The position numbers and the translations under genes are program-made. From Mercenaria mercenaria (lineage: Eukaryota > Mollusca > Bivalvia > Venerida > Veneridae), in assembly GCF_021730395.1 (NCBI RefSeq), contig NC_069367.1, positions 3,594,501-3,658,500 of the forward strand: a stretch of 64,000 nucleotides of DNA. Direction: 5' to 3'. The notes beneath the pieces are model-generated. The model was not told the origin of the DNA and made no database searches. It was given only the letters and a program-made list of their open reading frames with translations. Positions 1-11,643 of the stretch are shown in pieces (position 1 is the stretch's first letter; every line of letters begins with the position of its first letter).

Positions 1-1090
1 TGGCATAAACCTTTTACAGGCTTAATTACATTTGAAACTTTTCACTTTTACATTCAATGTATTACTATTTTTTTTATTTTATTTTATTTTATTTTATTTT
101 ATTTTATTTTATTATTATTATTATTATTTTTTTTTGCTATGCAAACCGTTAGGTCAACTATTATATGCATAGTAAAGTTGCTGCTGAGATCGACTTGCAT
201 AAAAAAACAACAACATTAATTACTGTATTTATCACTGACACTTGGGGGTTCAGCATCCCCCCCCCCCCCCCCCCGCCCCTCACAATCCGCCCATGCCAAC
301 CTTCAGCCAATATATTTCAACATGTTTTTAAAAAAATACCATATTCTATCAATGCTCAGAAAAACATTGGATTGATAGTAAATAGTATTTTTGAAACATG
401 CTGAATTTGTAACAAAACCTATTCAATGTTTTTGATATACATGTGCTAGCTGATATCTGGGAGGGGCGGCGACGGGAGGGGGACTTTACCTCAAAGTTTC
501 TGTGGTATTTATATCCATATGTCACCCTTCTTCTCTTGCTCCCAACTAGCTCAAGTATTTTATAGTTGTAGATGACTTGGCTACATGGCTGTATGAGGGG
601 GTGGGTCGGATGACAAAGAATTTTTAATGTTCAATTATGGGTTTAATAATAATGTTCAATATTATTTCATTACTATCATAGATGTATTCTGAAAATATAA
701 AACAACAAATAGTAAATATAAACAAGAAATAACAAACATCATTTGACAGATGACAGCTGTCAAAAAGGTAAACAAACGAGCATTACAATAGGTGTGGTGG
801 CGCGTAACTGACCGCTCTCTACACAGTAATTTATAACTCGTAACAATTCATTAAATACATGAAATATCAATACAGAAATTCAGTTACATCAAGAAATATG
901 ATTACAAAGTACAAAAATGTTTATTACCTGAATATATGTAGAATATATCCAAAGCTATTTGGTTTTATTTGCACAGTATCAAAGAATAAACGTTTTCAAA
1001 ACATTGACCATTTATGAGTGACCAGATCGTGATTGGTTGGAATAAGTCACATGCATAAATATTAGTAAGATTAGTAAAGGAGGCGATGAT
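1..1090. other. Intergenic, low complexity, no gene seen
   Basis: No gene was recognised. A (TTTTA)n microsatellite grading into (TTA)n lies at about 62-135, and a run of about 20 C residues lies near 257-276. The 79-codon open frame across the C run encodes a proline run and has no family resemblance, so it is treated as chance. Confidence 0.6.
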
Positions 1091-1093
1091 TTA

Positions 1094-1256
1094 CTAATAA
1101 ACTTTGATAATGTGGCAGTTGACCTCAATACAATCGACACTGTTTATTTTCCAATACAGGTAAATCCAATACTTGCTTTATAATGGATCTATGACGGAAT
1201 ATCTTTGAACACCCCTGGACTTATTCGACTCAACTGCCACATTATCAAAGCTTAAT
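1094..1256. mobile_element. Palindromic MITE, copy 1 (CTTTGATAATGTGG family)
   Basis: Both ends carry inverted repeats of about 20 bp, starting CTTTGATAATGTGGCAGTTG on the left and its complement on the right. The interior is a unique stretch of about 80 bp around 1127-1205. The same interior and ends recur at 16217-16400, and one end recurs at 15655-15685. It has no coding capacity. A TA-rich flank fits a Tc1/mariner-type MITE, but the superfamily is not settled. Confidence 0.7.
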
Positions 1257-1261
1257 ATGAA

Positions 1262-2866
1262 ATTAGGTGCTACCTAAAGGCAGAGCTCCCTTGAAAAATC
1301 ACAAGTGCCCCTTAAAAATTAAAGGAGTGGTGTTGGAATTGTCTTGAATTATGGATTCGTTTAGGAAGTTTATGTTCTATTTAAATTAAATCTATTAAAA
1401 TTATAAGTATTGATTATTGATAATTCATGATTTCTGAATGTATGTTTTAGACTGCATCAAATTTAATTCTTGACATGTGAAATACTCGAAAGATATTCTG
1501 TACATAATTAAAAGAAAGTTCGATATAGATTAACATTTGCACCAAAAGAAAAAAAAACGTATTTGAATAATTTCTGTTTTAAAACGTACTGCATCAACAA
1601 TTTTACATAAATTATTATCATACTGGAAACCAGTCACAAACGATAACTCCTTCAAATTGAAAAGCTTCAAACCTAACAGAATCTCATTAGGACAATAGCC
1701 GAAGGAATTCTGTCTCTTTGCGTGTGAATGTTTGGCAATGAGGACTTAATGTAAAAAGTTAATGTTTCAGTTCCAAAGTTTATAGAAATTAGAATTTACG
1801 TAATCCTGGAAATGACTATTGTAATTCTTTTCAATGTCATTATTGTTAAATTTTGGTTCTTTCTGAAAGGAAGAATGATTGTGTCCAGCTTTCAGTCAAA
1901 AACACTGCTATAATAGACGCCTGGTATGGGAAAATTACAATCATTTACATGACTATACAAAGCTTGTTTTAAACCCAAAAGACTAGCAATTTTTAAAAAT
2001 TAATGATCAGAATTTTACCTAGAGAAAAACAGTGTTTGCCGAAATTCTCGATTCATCGCCAATAATTTTAGTTTTTTTTTATCAACTCTGGTCAGTTATT
2101 TTAAAGCTAACGGATGAAATATATGCGAACGGGGAAAAGAGCATTATTTGCTTTTCACATTTCAATGCCTGTATATTTTGATCCTAAAGCTTTTTTTTTT
2201 TTTTAAAGTTATGTCTACTGACTACTGCACAGGCACTACATTGGAACCTGACATCAAAACTAAACACTTGTTGAATTTCACAATAACTTTAGTTATACAA
2301 TATTTTCAAAACTCATAATAATACAAAAAAAAAAATGAAATAAAAAAGGAATATAAAAAAAACCTGGTCCAGGTGAGGTTCGAACTCACAACCTCTGGTT
2401 TACAACGCGAACTCGCTAACCACTACACCACTGTGGAGTTATGACGTCATTATGACAAACATAAGTATATATAATAAAGTCCGGTAATGGCAGCGTGACA
2501 ATTATTTAAAAGTCGTTTCAGCATGAAAATATTGTATTTTATTTCTTTTATCTTCGTAGAAAATGTATTTAAGCACTAATTTTTTTATTATCAAATGCGC
2601 ATTTACATTTTATTCAATATTCAAAGCAGTAAGCGAGACGCTTTTGTCAACCGTAAACAGTAAGCGTCTACTGACGTCTTTACTGATTAATTACTATGTG
2701 CATAGTGCACATGAAAAAATCCGAACAACACCGATTCCAAAAAGTACCACGAATTTTCAGCTCGATAGTATACACAGTTAGATCTCTCTATTCGTTTTCT
2801 TGTTCATACGTCTAACCGTAATGCGACGCTGTCGGCGCCGCGAAGCGGCGCCGGTAGCTCTGCTAT
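1262..2866. mobile_element. Hairpin-ended non-autonomous element, copy A
   Basis: This is the longer of two direct copies; the other is 2990-4102. It opens with GGTGCTACCTAAA followed by GCAGAGCTCCC and closes with a GC-rich perfect hairpin at about 2832-2853, followed by AGCTCTGCTA. The octamer GCAGAGCT near the start is inverted near the end. It contains a tRNA-like segment (2364-2440) and about 490 bp (roughly 1790-2280) that copy B lacks. There is no coding sequence. The 3' GC hairpin close to the terminus recalls Helitron/Helentron elements, but the canonical CTRRT end is not clear. Confidence 0.6.
2364..2440 (-). repeat. tRNA-like segment with A and B boxes (in copy A)
   Basis: Read on the minus strand it holds an A-box-like TGGTGTAGTGG and a B-box core GTTCGAAC within a perfect 5-bp T-stem (GTGAG/CTCAC). 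The acceptor ends do not pair, so it is not an intact tRNA gene. It is either a SINE head or a captured tRNA relic. The same segment lies in copy B at 3608-3682. Confidence 0.6.
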
Positions 2867-2989
2867 TAAAGAAAAGACTTACTGAATAAGTTTGCAGATG
2901 AATTTTCGAAAACACATTTATTCGGGGAGGGCTTAATTTTCCACGTTTCACTTTGTTATATGCATGCATTATAGCAGTAATATGAAAGT

Positions 2990-4102
2990 AGGTGCTACCT
3001 AAAAGGCAGAGCTCCCATGAAAAATCACCAGTGCCCGTTAAAAATCAAAGGAGTGGTGCTGGAATTATCTGGAATTATGGATTCGTTTAGGAAGTTTATG
3101 TTCTTTAGATCTATTAAAATTATTAATGATAATTCATGATTTCTGTAGGCATGTTTTAGACTGCATCAAGATTAATTCTCGACATGTGAAAACTCTACAA
3201 ATATTCTGTATATAATCAAAAGAAAGTTTGGTATAGATTAACATCTGCACCAAGATAAAGAAAAAAAACGTATTTGAATAATTTCTGTTATTCTTTTTAA
3301 AACGCACTGCATCAACAATTTTACATAACTTATTATCATACTGGAAACCAGTCACAAAATGATAACTGCTTCAAATTGAAAAGCTTGAACTTTGAAAATT
3401 TCAAACCTAACAGAATCTCATTAGGCCAATAGCCAAAGGAATTCTGTGTCTTTGCGTGTGAATGTTGGGCAATGAGGACTTTAAGTAATGTAAAAAGTTA
3501 ATGTTCCAATTCCAAATTTAATTACAATAGACTTTAGTTATACAATATTTTCAAAACTCATAATAATACAAAAAAAATGAAATAAAAAATAAAAATTAAA
3601 AAAAAATCTGGCCCAGGTGAGATTCGAACTCACGACCTCTGGATTACAACGCGAACTCGCTAACCACTACACCGTTGTGGAGTTATGACGTCATGAGACA
3701 AACATAAGTATATATAACAAAGTTCAGTAATGGCAGCGTGACGAAAGTCGTTTCAAAATGATAATATTGTGTTTTATTTCTTTTTTTCTTCGTAGAAAAT
3801 GTATTTAGCATTTATTTCTTATTATCAAACGCTCAATTGCATTTTTATTCAATATTCAAAGCAGTAAGCGAGACGCTTTTGTCAACCGTAAACAGTAAGC
3901 GTCTACAGACGCCTTTACTGATTAATTACTATGTGCATAGTGTACTTGAAAAAATCCGAACAACACCGATTCCAAAAAGTACCACGAATTTTCAACTCGA
4001 TAGTATACACAGTTAGATCTCTCTGTTCATTTTCTTTTTCATACGTTTAACCGTAATGCGACGCTATCGGCGCCGCTTCGCGGCGCCGGTAGCTCTGCTA
4101 CT
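2990..4102. mobile_element. Hairpin-ended non-autonomous element, copy B
   Basis: This is a direct repeat of 1262-2866, starting with the same GGTGCTACCTAAAAGGCAGAG and ending with the same GC-rich hairpin (about 4069-4090) and AGCTCTGCTA. The loop of the hairpin reads TTC here but GAA in copy A, so it is inverted between copies. Scattered substitutions and the missing internal ~490 bp indicate an old duplication or two independent tandem insertions. Confidence 0.6.
3608..3682 (-). repeat. tRNA-like segment (in copy B)
   Basis: This is the counterpart of 2364-2440 with a few substitutions. The B-box core GTTCGAA is altered to ATTCGAA on the plus strand, while the A-box region is conserved. 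It is not an intact tRNA. Confidence 0.55.
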
Positions 4103-4164
4103 ATCAGAATGCAGAATGATTTTCACGAATTTCGTTTGGGAGGAAAGAGTAGGTCACTCAGTTA

Positions 4165-4286
4165 ATGATTTTTTTTTCGATGTTCTTGCGAAATAAACGA
4201 CAGAATAGAATCGGCTGGCGCAATTCATGTTTAATTTGCCGATCCTATTCTGTCGTTCATTTCGCATGAACTTCGAAAAAAAAATG
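4165..4286. mobile_element. Palindromic MITE-like element
   Basis: The two arms of about 50 bp are inverted copies. The left arm contains GCGAAATAAACGACAGAATA and the right arm its near complement, with an A/T run at each outer end. The spacer is about 20 bp. One arm of the same family occurs alone at 10672-10725. Confidence 0.65.
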
Positions 4287-4486
4287 AATTCTTATGTTTA
4301 CATAATATTTACTTTCCTTTTGAAAACTGGGTTATATTTTAAATTGCACACATTTTGTTAAATTTAACATTAAAACCACTCTCACGGTTCAAAAGACGGA
4401 AGAACTGCCTTGTGATTCAAGGAACGTTATCCCTGACCTTACATGGACGTCCTCAAAGAGACCAACAATTCAAAAAAAGTACGGGG

Positions 4487-4765
4487 AACTAACTGGGAGT
4501 GTACACCTGGCCATTTGTTCACAAAACATTTTCAGTCTCAGCTGAGTTTGATAATACAGCTTGATTTGTCATTTATATCTAAATAACAGGTCAAAAACTA
4601 AATTTTAAGTTAATAGCTATTTTCAAGTGGCTATTCAGTATTGATGGTCACTCTCAATTTGAATTTAACCTTGAAGTTTTAGTAAAATTGATATTAAAAT
4701 TTTGATCTCAAACTCAGCTGAGACCAAAAATTGTTTTGTGAACGCGGGGCCTGGGAATAACGTAA
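4487..4765. mobile_element. Inverted-repeat element, about 280 bp
   Basis: The ends are inverted around TTCACAAAACA and AACTCAGCTGAGA (left 4516-4550, right about 4705-4745), with an AT-rich interior and no coding sequence. It fits a MITE; the superfamily is unknown. Confidence 0.5.
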
Positions 4766-4769
4766 CGTT

Positions 4770-6485
4770 TGCCCGTTCTGATTGGTCAGTCATGTCGAAT
4801 TTCTTCCGTCATGCCAACGTTATTTCATTCACACGAAAATTATTTGATTAAAGTATCACTATTCATATGTTTTTCCTCCGAAATTTTGGTAGAACTAAGA
4901 TAGTTCTTGAAAAACATGTAATTAGATATGATTGTTTCGATTTATGGAATTCTGTAATGTTATAACGAAAGTCTATGGAAAAACAATTGATGGTCTTGTA
5001 CCAGCGGCCCTTTACATTTGCGCCGCTCCTTTTTGCTGTTCATACACAAGGAACATCATCATTTTTTTAAATGGGAAAGAAATATTAGGTTGTGGTACGT
5101 CTTTAAGCGTCACTCGTTATATATAGAATATTACACAAGCTACTTTTCTTAACCGAGTTGAAGCTACAGGATTAGGAGTATGGGAACTGGAGAGGAAGAC
5201 TGGGTAGGGGCGTGTCCAAATACGAAATTATGGGGTTGTTGTTAAAATGTTAAAATTTTCTCAAAGAAGAATACCATTCATAGCAAAAGCCCAAAGTTCG
5301 AATTTCAAATGACGTGCGATATATCATTTTTTTTGTTAAATGTCGCAAAGTTCGATTATCAAATTAGCTTTGAATCGATTAAATATCGACGTGCAGATTT
5401 ATTTTCGTTTTTAGCTCAACTGAGCACGACGTGTAAAGCTGGATTATCTAAGGTCTGATAAATAGAAAAAAAACTTGTAAATATTTTAGAGGCCACTGTT
5501 TTAACTTGAGCTGCATACTAATATGACATCTTCTTTATCTCAATCAGTTCCGGGTCAATTATGAAACTTCATTATCTAAGGTCAATTGGACCTTCGTGGC
5601 TTTCTAAAGTTGCGACTTTGTTGATATCTTCACGTAGCTTTCTGTGTTATTACTTTTCGATTTTCCAGACAAAACCCAGTGAAAACATGTTTGAGGTAAA
5701 GCACCCGAATTGGCAATCGGAGTTTTACGTGCGATTACGTATCCTTTATACGTGATTTCGGCTCCTTTCGGGGCCATTTTAAGAACAACCGAAAATTGCC
5801 GAAATGGCTCACGGAGCGTACGTAAACAAATGAAAATTGACGAATGTCATTACGAGTCAACTTCCGTATTCATAAACGCTCATTGTTGAGACAAATAAGA
5901 GGTAACTAGAGCTACCAAAACTTTAATCTTAAATTCTAAGTAGAATAGAAGTTTGACACCGGATGCCCGTGTTGATGGTCTAATGCCGTATGATGTGCGT
6001 GATGATGTGGAATAAACAGGTATGTCAGGCTGGAATCAAATCCATTCAGAAATAACAGAGGTAGAATGAAACTGCATAAAGAGTTTTATGTTCATGATGT
6101 TTAAGTAAAAAGATGGATTAATTCATGAATGTTGGTGCAAGCATAAAATTGCCTTTGCGCTATATGATGCGGCCGGTGATCGTAAACTAGTTACAAGATT
6201 GAAGCAAATTCATCAAGTATAATAACAGAAATAAAGTAAAAGTACACTTAAACTTTAACGGGAATCTAGACACCGAAGCAAGGGAGAGAAGGATAGCTCC
6301 CCATATATTTCGTATAGCAGAGCTAAATTACTGAGCGAATTTGCCAACATTTTGAAACTTGTAATTTAATTTCATGCAACTGGCACTAATGCTCCTCCGT
6401 ACTTCTTGAATTGTCTGTACTTGCTGACCAACTCCTGTTAAAAGCTACGGAACCCATAAGTGCCATTTTCCCTTTTTATTATCTT
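4770..6485. other. Intergenic, nothing recognised
   Basis: The region was read on both strands. Only short frames without family resemblance are seen, and there is no clear repeat structure. Confidence 0.5.
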
Positions 6486-6486
6486 G

Positions 6487-6740
6487 TAAAAACAAAATAA
6501 TATTTCGAAAATACGAAATAATTATCATTTCGTGAAAGCATAACACTATTTCGTTATATTTTTTTTACGTATTTATGAACTAATCTATGCTTTTAGTTTC
6601 GCTAGTATATTCTTTTTTTATTTCGTTAATTGCGAAATACTATTTCATAAAAACGAAATACATTTCGTGAAATATTTCGTTTTTTACGCCTGAACATTAT
6701 TTTGTATTTTCGAAATAATTATTATTCCGTTCTTTTGGAA
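6487..6740. repeat. AT-rich inverted repeat with CGAAATA motifs
   Basis: The left part has AAAATAATATTTCGAAAATA and the right part carries a similar sequence inverted near 6700-6725. TTTCGT/ACGAAA words are scattered between them. It is probably a degenerate MITE. Confidence 0.45.
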
Positions 6741-7035
6741 ATAAAAAAATAAAGACTGTAACGTTTAAAACAAAAGTGTCGAAAGTCAATTTAGAGGCTC
6801 CGTGAAAAAAAATCAATACTTTATTTTATCCTTATATTATGCAACTTTATTAAACTTTGGGAAAAATCCATTAAACATAGAACATGACGAATTGATACTG
6901 CAACAAACGCTCATGAACAAAGTGTAATTGTTATTAAACCATTATTATCATTTAGTAATTAAAACACCTCATAGATATCCTTGTGAATGTCATATGTCTG
7001 CTTCACCAGAATGTAATGACATGAAATGAGTCAAG

Positions 7036-7190
7036 TCATGAGAAAACTAACATAGTGGCTTTGCGCAGTCTGGTCAGGATCCATGCTGTTCGCTTTCAAA
7101 GCCTATTGGAATTAGAGAAACCGTTAGCGAACAGTTTGGATCCATGCTGGTCGCAAAGCCACTATGTTGGTTTTCTCATGGCGCGGCTCA
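7036..7190. mobile_element. Palindromic MITE (GAGCCGTGCCATG family), short copy
   Basis: The ends are inverted repeats reading about CATGAGAAAACTAACATAGT on the left and the complement on the right. GGATCC ATGCTGTTCGC words lie inside. A longer copy lies at 43558-43786. It sits just downstream of the 3' end of the minus-strand ankyrin gene. Confidence 0.7.
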
Positions 7191-7233
7191 AATGCTCTTG
7201 CTGTAGGTCTATTATGCACAAAAAATTGTTTAT

Positions 7234-8286
7234 CTACGTTTCCGAATTACCATAACCATTAAAATTGTTTTTGGATGACACTAGGAATAACTTCCGGCCG
7301 CTTGGAATACTGGGAAGTCTGGTTCTATTTCCGATAGACTGATCTTCGGAAATCTCGGCCTTTGTCGTAACCGGTGTTCCGTTTCTTCCGGAAATTGGTG
7401 TCAACACTCGCTTTAAGTTTTTCTGTGAGTTTAATATCCCAAGTACATCTTTCGCGAACGACAGACTGGAAGGTCGACTTCCGGCTTCTGGACGTCGCTT
7501 GTACAAGTTACTATTGCTTCTGTGGAGACTATTTGAGCGCGAGAGTCCGTTGTGTGGTGTTCCTCTTCCTAGAAAATCGTCAACATAATTTGGTGTCGTG
7601 TCACGTGACATGTATGACCCTTCGAACTGTTTATTTTCAAGAATTGGAGAATCTAATTTCCTGTTTACAAATGCATTCCTTGAAGGGTGTCTAGAATGCG
7701 GGGTATTATTTCTTTGAAACAAGTTTTCATCCTCAAGAAGTCGCATAAGCCCCACTTGGTTGTTTACGTGCTTCGTATTTGCACCACCCTCACAGACAAG
7801 AACCTTACAACATTCTGGCATTTGTAATTTGACACTCAGTTCCAATGACGTAAGCCCTTGTCCGTTTGCTAATTCGAGATTTATCGTTGACTTAGTGACA
7901 GACGAGTTCACAAGAACTTTTATTGCCGCCGCATTTGCGCACATGATTGCGTGCATTATCGCCGTATTTCCTTCATTGTCTTTAATATTTGGATCACAAC
8001 CCTTACATCTAGCCAATACACGTACTAGATCTAGTTTGTCGTTGTCCATTGACGCGTACATCAACGCGGTTCGCCCATTTTCGTCCGTCGCGTTTATCTC
8101 ACTTCCTTGTTTAAGGAGCATGCGCACTAGATGCGTCCTTATTTCATCTTTGGCTTCACAAACGGCATATATAAGCGCAGTTTTTCCATCATGGGTTGTG
8201 ATAGATAAACTGTTTTCATTGTCTTGCAAAATGTGTCCTATTTGTCTGACACGCCCTTGGGCAATCGCAGTGAAAATATCCATCAT
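7234..8286 (-). CDS. Ankyrin-repeat protein, possibly ANKRD34-like
   Basis: A single uninterrupted 350-residue frame on the minus strand starts at a double Met. Four ankyrin repeats fill roughly residues 30-180; the hallmark segments are GKTALIYA, GRTALMYAS, GNTAIMHAI and GLTSLELS, each followed by a helix and a DPN/SEIN-type turn. The C-terminal half (about 195-350) is serine-, arginine- and proline-rich with SRSNS-type runs and looks disordered. Ankyrin repeats bind proteins, and nothing here points to catalysis. The layout of N-terminal ankyrins plus a long Ser/Arg-rich tail, with no intron, is compatible with the ANKRD34 family, but that is inference from layout. The frames on the opposite strand (7374-7694, 7760-8308) are shadows. 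Confidence 0.82.
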   Translation of the reverse strand: MMDIFTAIAQGRVRQIGHILQDNENSLSITTHDGKTALIYAVCEAKDEIRTHLVRMLLKQGSEINATDENGRTALMYASMDNDKLDLVRVLARCKGCDPNIKDNEGNTAIMHAIMCANAAAIKVLVNSSVTKSTINLELANGQGLTSLELSVKLQMPECCKVLVCEGGANTKHVNNQVGLMRLLEDENLFQRNNTPHSRHPSRNAFVNRKLDSPILENKQFEGSYMSRDTTPNYVDDFLGRGTPHNGLSRSNSLHRSNSNLYKRRPEAGSRPSSLSFAKDVLGILNSQKNLKRVLTPISGRNGTPVTTKAEISEDQSIGNRTRLPSIPSGRKLFLVSSKNNFNGYGNSET

Positions 8287-8299
8287 TTGTGAACTTTTA

Positions 8300-9250
8300 T
8301 ATATTTAACCAATTAACAAAACTTGCATTTAATTAACTAAACTTCCATATAGTTAACTGAACTTTTTTTTATAGTTAACCACTGCACAAATACTGAAAAT
8401 TCACCTGTCCAGTATGATCCAAAAATTCAAGGGCTCAAAACTGGTTAATCAGACAATTTTGAACAATTTCATCAGATTAAAAACGTTTTTTTTTCCACTT
8501 TATGTTAGTGCCAGTTATTTTCTCTCGACCTGTATTCGTTTTACAACATTTTAGCTCCATAAAAATCGAATACACAAACAAAAAGTACGGGTAATATTTG
8601 CGTAATTGATTATCAATCTATTTGCAGTTCCTTCCTTTTTACAATGCCACCTACTTCCATTAATTTTCTCAAATATAAACTCAATTTTGCTTTTGTTATT
8701 CTCAAATTTAATCCGAATGTTTGTTTTTGTTGCTTTTTTTTCATAAAATCCTTCGTCGGTTTTATGGATTTATGTGTCACTTTGTCGTATTTTTCTTTTC
8801 AGGATCAATTTTTGTTAAAGTCTTAGTTTTGATTAATAGTTTAAATATTAACAACGCATAAATGACTCCAGTATGTATTATTTTCTAAAACGCTTAAGTT
8901 TTAATCTTCCATCTACTTAAAATTTTACCATGATCTACAAATATGGCCTAGTGTATTTAACTTTTAATCCATGTTTTATTTGTCAATCTTTCCTGTATTT
9001 CTATAACTGCTATTTAAAATATACAATAACTTGAATAGAATCCAGTTAGAATTTCAAAACCCTAATTGCATTCTTTGTAAATATTTGCGACTATCTTTGT
9101 ATAGTGTCTTTATTTACGCAACAAGTTTAAGTATAATATATTTAGAATGATAATAATTAACTTGGCAATCAAAAAAAAAGATCGAGGTTAACTTGTTTTG
9201 CGTGCATCTTAGACATCAAAAGATCGACCGGCGCTTTATCAGTATAAATC
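8300..9250. other. Intergenic, nothing recognised
   Basis: An AT-rich stretch upstream of the ankyrin gene. It presumably contains that gene's promoter, but no TATA box or other element can be assigned. The 60-codon frame at 8644 is phenylalanine-rich with no family resemblance. Confidence 0.5.
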
Positions 9251-9281
9251 CCACAGGGGCTTGAAAAAAAGTGTGTATGCG

Positions 9282-9655
9282 TACAGGAACGTACGTAGTA
9301 CTATATAATATTAGCGCGGCAGGACGAGCATTCTTACACCAAGAATTGCAATTCCAGGAGTGTACATTTAGATATCTATATAGCTTTAGCGACGGATGTT
9401 ACTCGTCGCGAGATCGATCCTCGGGCGGGGCGTATGTTCTCCGTGACTATTTGATAAACGACATTGTGTCTGAAATCATTAGTCCTCCGCCTCTGATTCA
9501 TGTGGGGAAGTTGGCAGTTACTTGCGGAGAACAGGTTTGTACTGGTACAGAATCCAGGAACACTGGTTAGGTTAACTGCCAGCCGTCATATGACTGAAAT
9601 ACTGTTGGAAAAACGGCGTTAAACCCAAAACAAAAAACAAACAAACAAACAAACT
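9282..9655 (+). mobile_element. tRNA-derived SINE (molluscan type), nearly full length
   Basis: A central block contains ATTCATGTGGGGAAGTTGGC, and a 3' end reads ACTGTTGGAAAAACGGCGTT followed by AAACCCAAAAC and an (AAAC)n tail. A B-box-like GATCGATCC lies near 9413-9421. The same central block and 3' end recur at 54340-54530. Conserved central domains of this kind define the Meta-/V-SINE superfamilies of animals; which one applies needs alignment. Confidence 0.7.
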
Positions 9656-9659
9656 TTAG

Positions 9660-10640
9660 AAATAATTTGTTTAAAAAAAAAACGTGTTTTAAAACTATTT
9701 ATACACGATCGGGCGTAATAATTTCACGATTTGATCAAATCATTGTTTGCACTTCAGATGTGAAGGAATGATATCACGAGGGCGAAACCCGAGTGATATA
9801 TACTTCAGTTCTATTAAACACGTTATCAAGAGTTATATTATGTGTATCCTAATTAACAGCCACTAAATAGTTGTTTGTTTTGAGTGAGTTTTTTTCCCAA
9901 CGTGCCGCTATATGACGTTTGACGCTATGACGTCATAACTGTGTCATACAGTGAATTGTTGCGTAATACCACACACACAATTTTCAGTTCCCACTTTTTC
10001 TAATTCTTTGTTTACTAGGAAAACGAATCGACTCATATTAGGTACATTGTATAATCATAGTCCCAGTGCACAGATATCACAGTGTATCTGTGGGATAAGG
10101 AAAAAAACATAGAATAAGGATGTATAAGATCTAAATAAATCCAAAATTAAAATCGAAAAGTTTAATTAGCGACTACCTGTGGCAATAAGCAGTAGAGTCA
10201 TTCTACGGTCGTAAAGACGACCTTTTGATGAAAGGCTGGGAACATTGTAACAGCTCGATCAATATAGGTTCCTCCGTACTACTATATAACACTTTGGCAC
10301 AGTTACAAGGCCCATGTTACGCAGAGATACAAATTGTGTACAAAAATAAACGATCAGTTATAATCGTTTTATCATTTTATCATTATGATTTAAAAAGACG
10401 ACTCGACTTTTGAAGATAATCTTTGAAAACAGTTCAATGCTCTAATCGATTAATTTGAACTGTGGCAAGTGTTAAAGGAAGGTTTAAAACCATGCTTCTA
10501 CTGCATGTTCAAATGGTCTTGAAAAATGACATGCTACAGTCTGAAAATTGAATAATATTTGCGAAGTCTTTAATTTCAGTAATCTATTCCTTTCCACTGG
10601 TACGGAAATACGGAAATATAATGTAAATATAAGAAATGAA
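9660..10640. other. Intergenic, weak repeat traces only
   Basis: No gene was seen. The words GACGTTTGACGCTATGACGTCAT at about 9915-9937 recur in altered form at 39859-39880, and GGGCGAAACCCGAG at 9780 forms a small hairpin. These suggest decayed dispersed elements. Confidence 0.4.
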
Positions 10641-10644
10641 ACTG

Positions 10645-10725
10645 TTTTTTTTTTTTTTTTTTTTTTTTTGGATATGCCTATCCTATCCTGTCCTTCATTT
10701 CGCACGAACACCGAAAAATGATTTT
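10645..10725. repeat. Poly-T run plus half of the 4165-4286 element
   Basis: About 25 T residues are followed by a single arm related to the palindromic element at 4165-4286 (shared words CCTATCCT and TTCATTTCGCACGAAC). It is a solo-arm remnant. Confidence 0.5.
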
Positions 10726-10784
10726 TTAGATAAGCGCGAACCCAGCAATACACGAATTGAAAATTTTAGTATAAACAATTAGGA

Positions 10785-11231
10785 ATCGCAAATTCTTAAT
10801 AACGCAAAAAGTCTTTGTCAGTTAGCAGCAACGCGGATAGATTTATTGTCTGTCCAATCGCGAATTCTTTACAACGAGAAAAATTTTGCTGTCTGTCTAA
10901 TTGCGAATTCTTTACAACGCGAATAAGTTTGTTGTCTGTCTAATTGCGAATTCTTTACAACGAGAAAAATTTTGTTGTCTGTCAAATCGTGAATTCTTTA
11001 CAACGCGAATAAGTTTATTGTCTGTCAAATCGCGAATTCTTTACAACGCGAATAAGTTTGTTGTCTGTCTAATCGCGAATTCTTTACAACGTGAATAAGT
11101 TTGTTGTCTGTCTAATTGCGAATTCTTTACAACGCGAATACGTTCATTGTCAAATCACGGAAACCATAGCAATGCAAATTATGTCTGTTGTTTGTCAAAT
11201 TGCGAATTCTGAACAACGCAGAAAAACATAT
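10785..11231 (+). repeat. 43-bp minisatellite, left part
   Basis: Tandem copies of a 43-bp unit built from GCGAATTCTTTACAACGCGA, AATAAGTTTG and TTGTCTGTCTAAT, about nine copies with substitutions. Because 43 is not a multiple of three, the 65-codon frame at 10901 cycles through three phases every three units; it is not a gene. The array resumes at 12037-12129, so the element at 11232-12036 interrupts it. Confidence 0.85.
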
Positions 11232-11643
11232 TTAACAAATAATCAAGGCCTTCGCGTTGTTTATCGACTAATTTACCACGGTTCAGAGTTCAGATGCGTA
11301 GGAATTGAACCACGAGGCGTTAGCCTGAGTGGTTAAATACTGAAGCATCTGAACGATGAACGTGGTAAATTAGACGATAATCACAAGAAGCCTTGATTGT
11401 TTTCATTCTGACATGCACGTTGAATATTCATAGATATTATGCTGGAATTCATTTACGCGAGGAGTAATGTTTCGGACGTCAGGCGGCTACATGACGTCAA
11501 AATTGACGTCATCTACATGACGTCAAAATTGACGTCATAATGCTCTCTTACCGGTCCGTGCGTCAACCGTGGTTTATCGCGGGATATATTGCGTTTGATT
11601 TTCTTTATTGTTTAAATGGAAATCAATTTGAGCCATGTTAGAA
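11232..11643 (+). mobile_element. Palindrome-cored element, tandem copy 1
   Basis: It starts TTAACAAATAATCAAGGCC and ends GAGCCATGTTAGAA. Near the left end, inverted arms containing AATTTACCACGG and ATCTGAAC enclose a small hairpin CACGAGGCGTTAGCCTGAGTG. The right part has TGACGTCAAAATTGACGTCA words, duplicated in this copy. A second copy follows head to tail, and a third lies at 19346-19662. Confidence 0.7.

Noticed and set aside
165-404. 79-codon frame near the left edge
   Set aside because: It owes its length to a C run read as proline.
7374-8308. Plus-strand frames opposite the ankyrin gene
   Set aside because: They are antisense shadows of the ankyrin-repeat coding strand with no family resemblance of their own.
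10785-11231. Regular array considered as a CRISPR-like repeat
   Set aside because: Units are contiguous 43-bp tandems without unique spacers, in an animal genome. It is a minisatellite. The same reasoning applies to 46985-47470 and 21902-22046.
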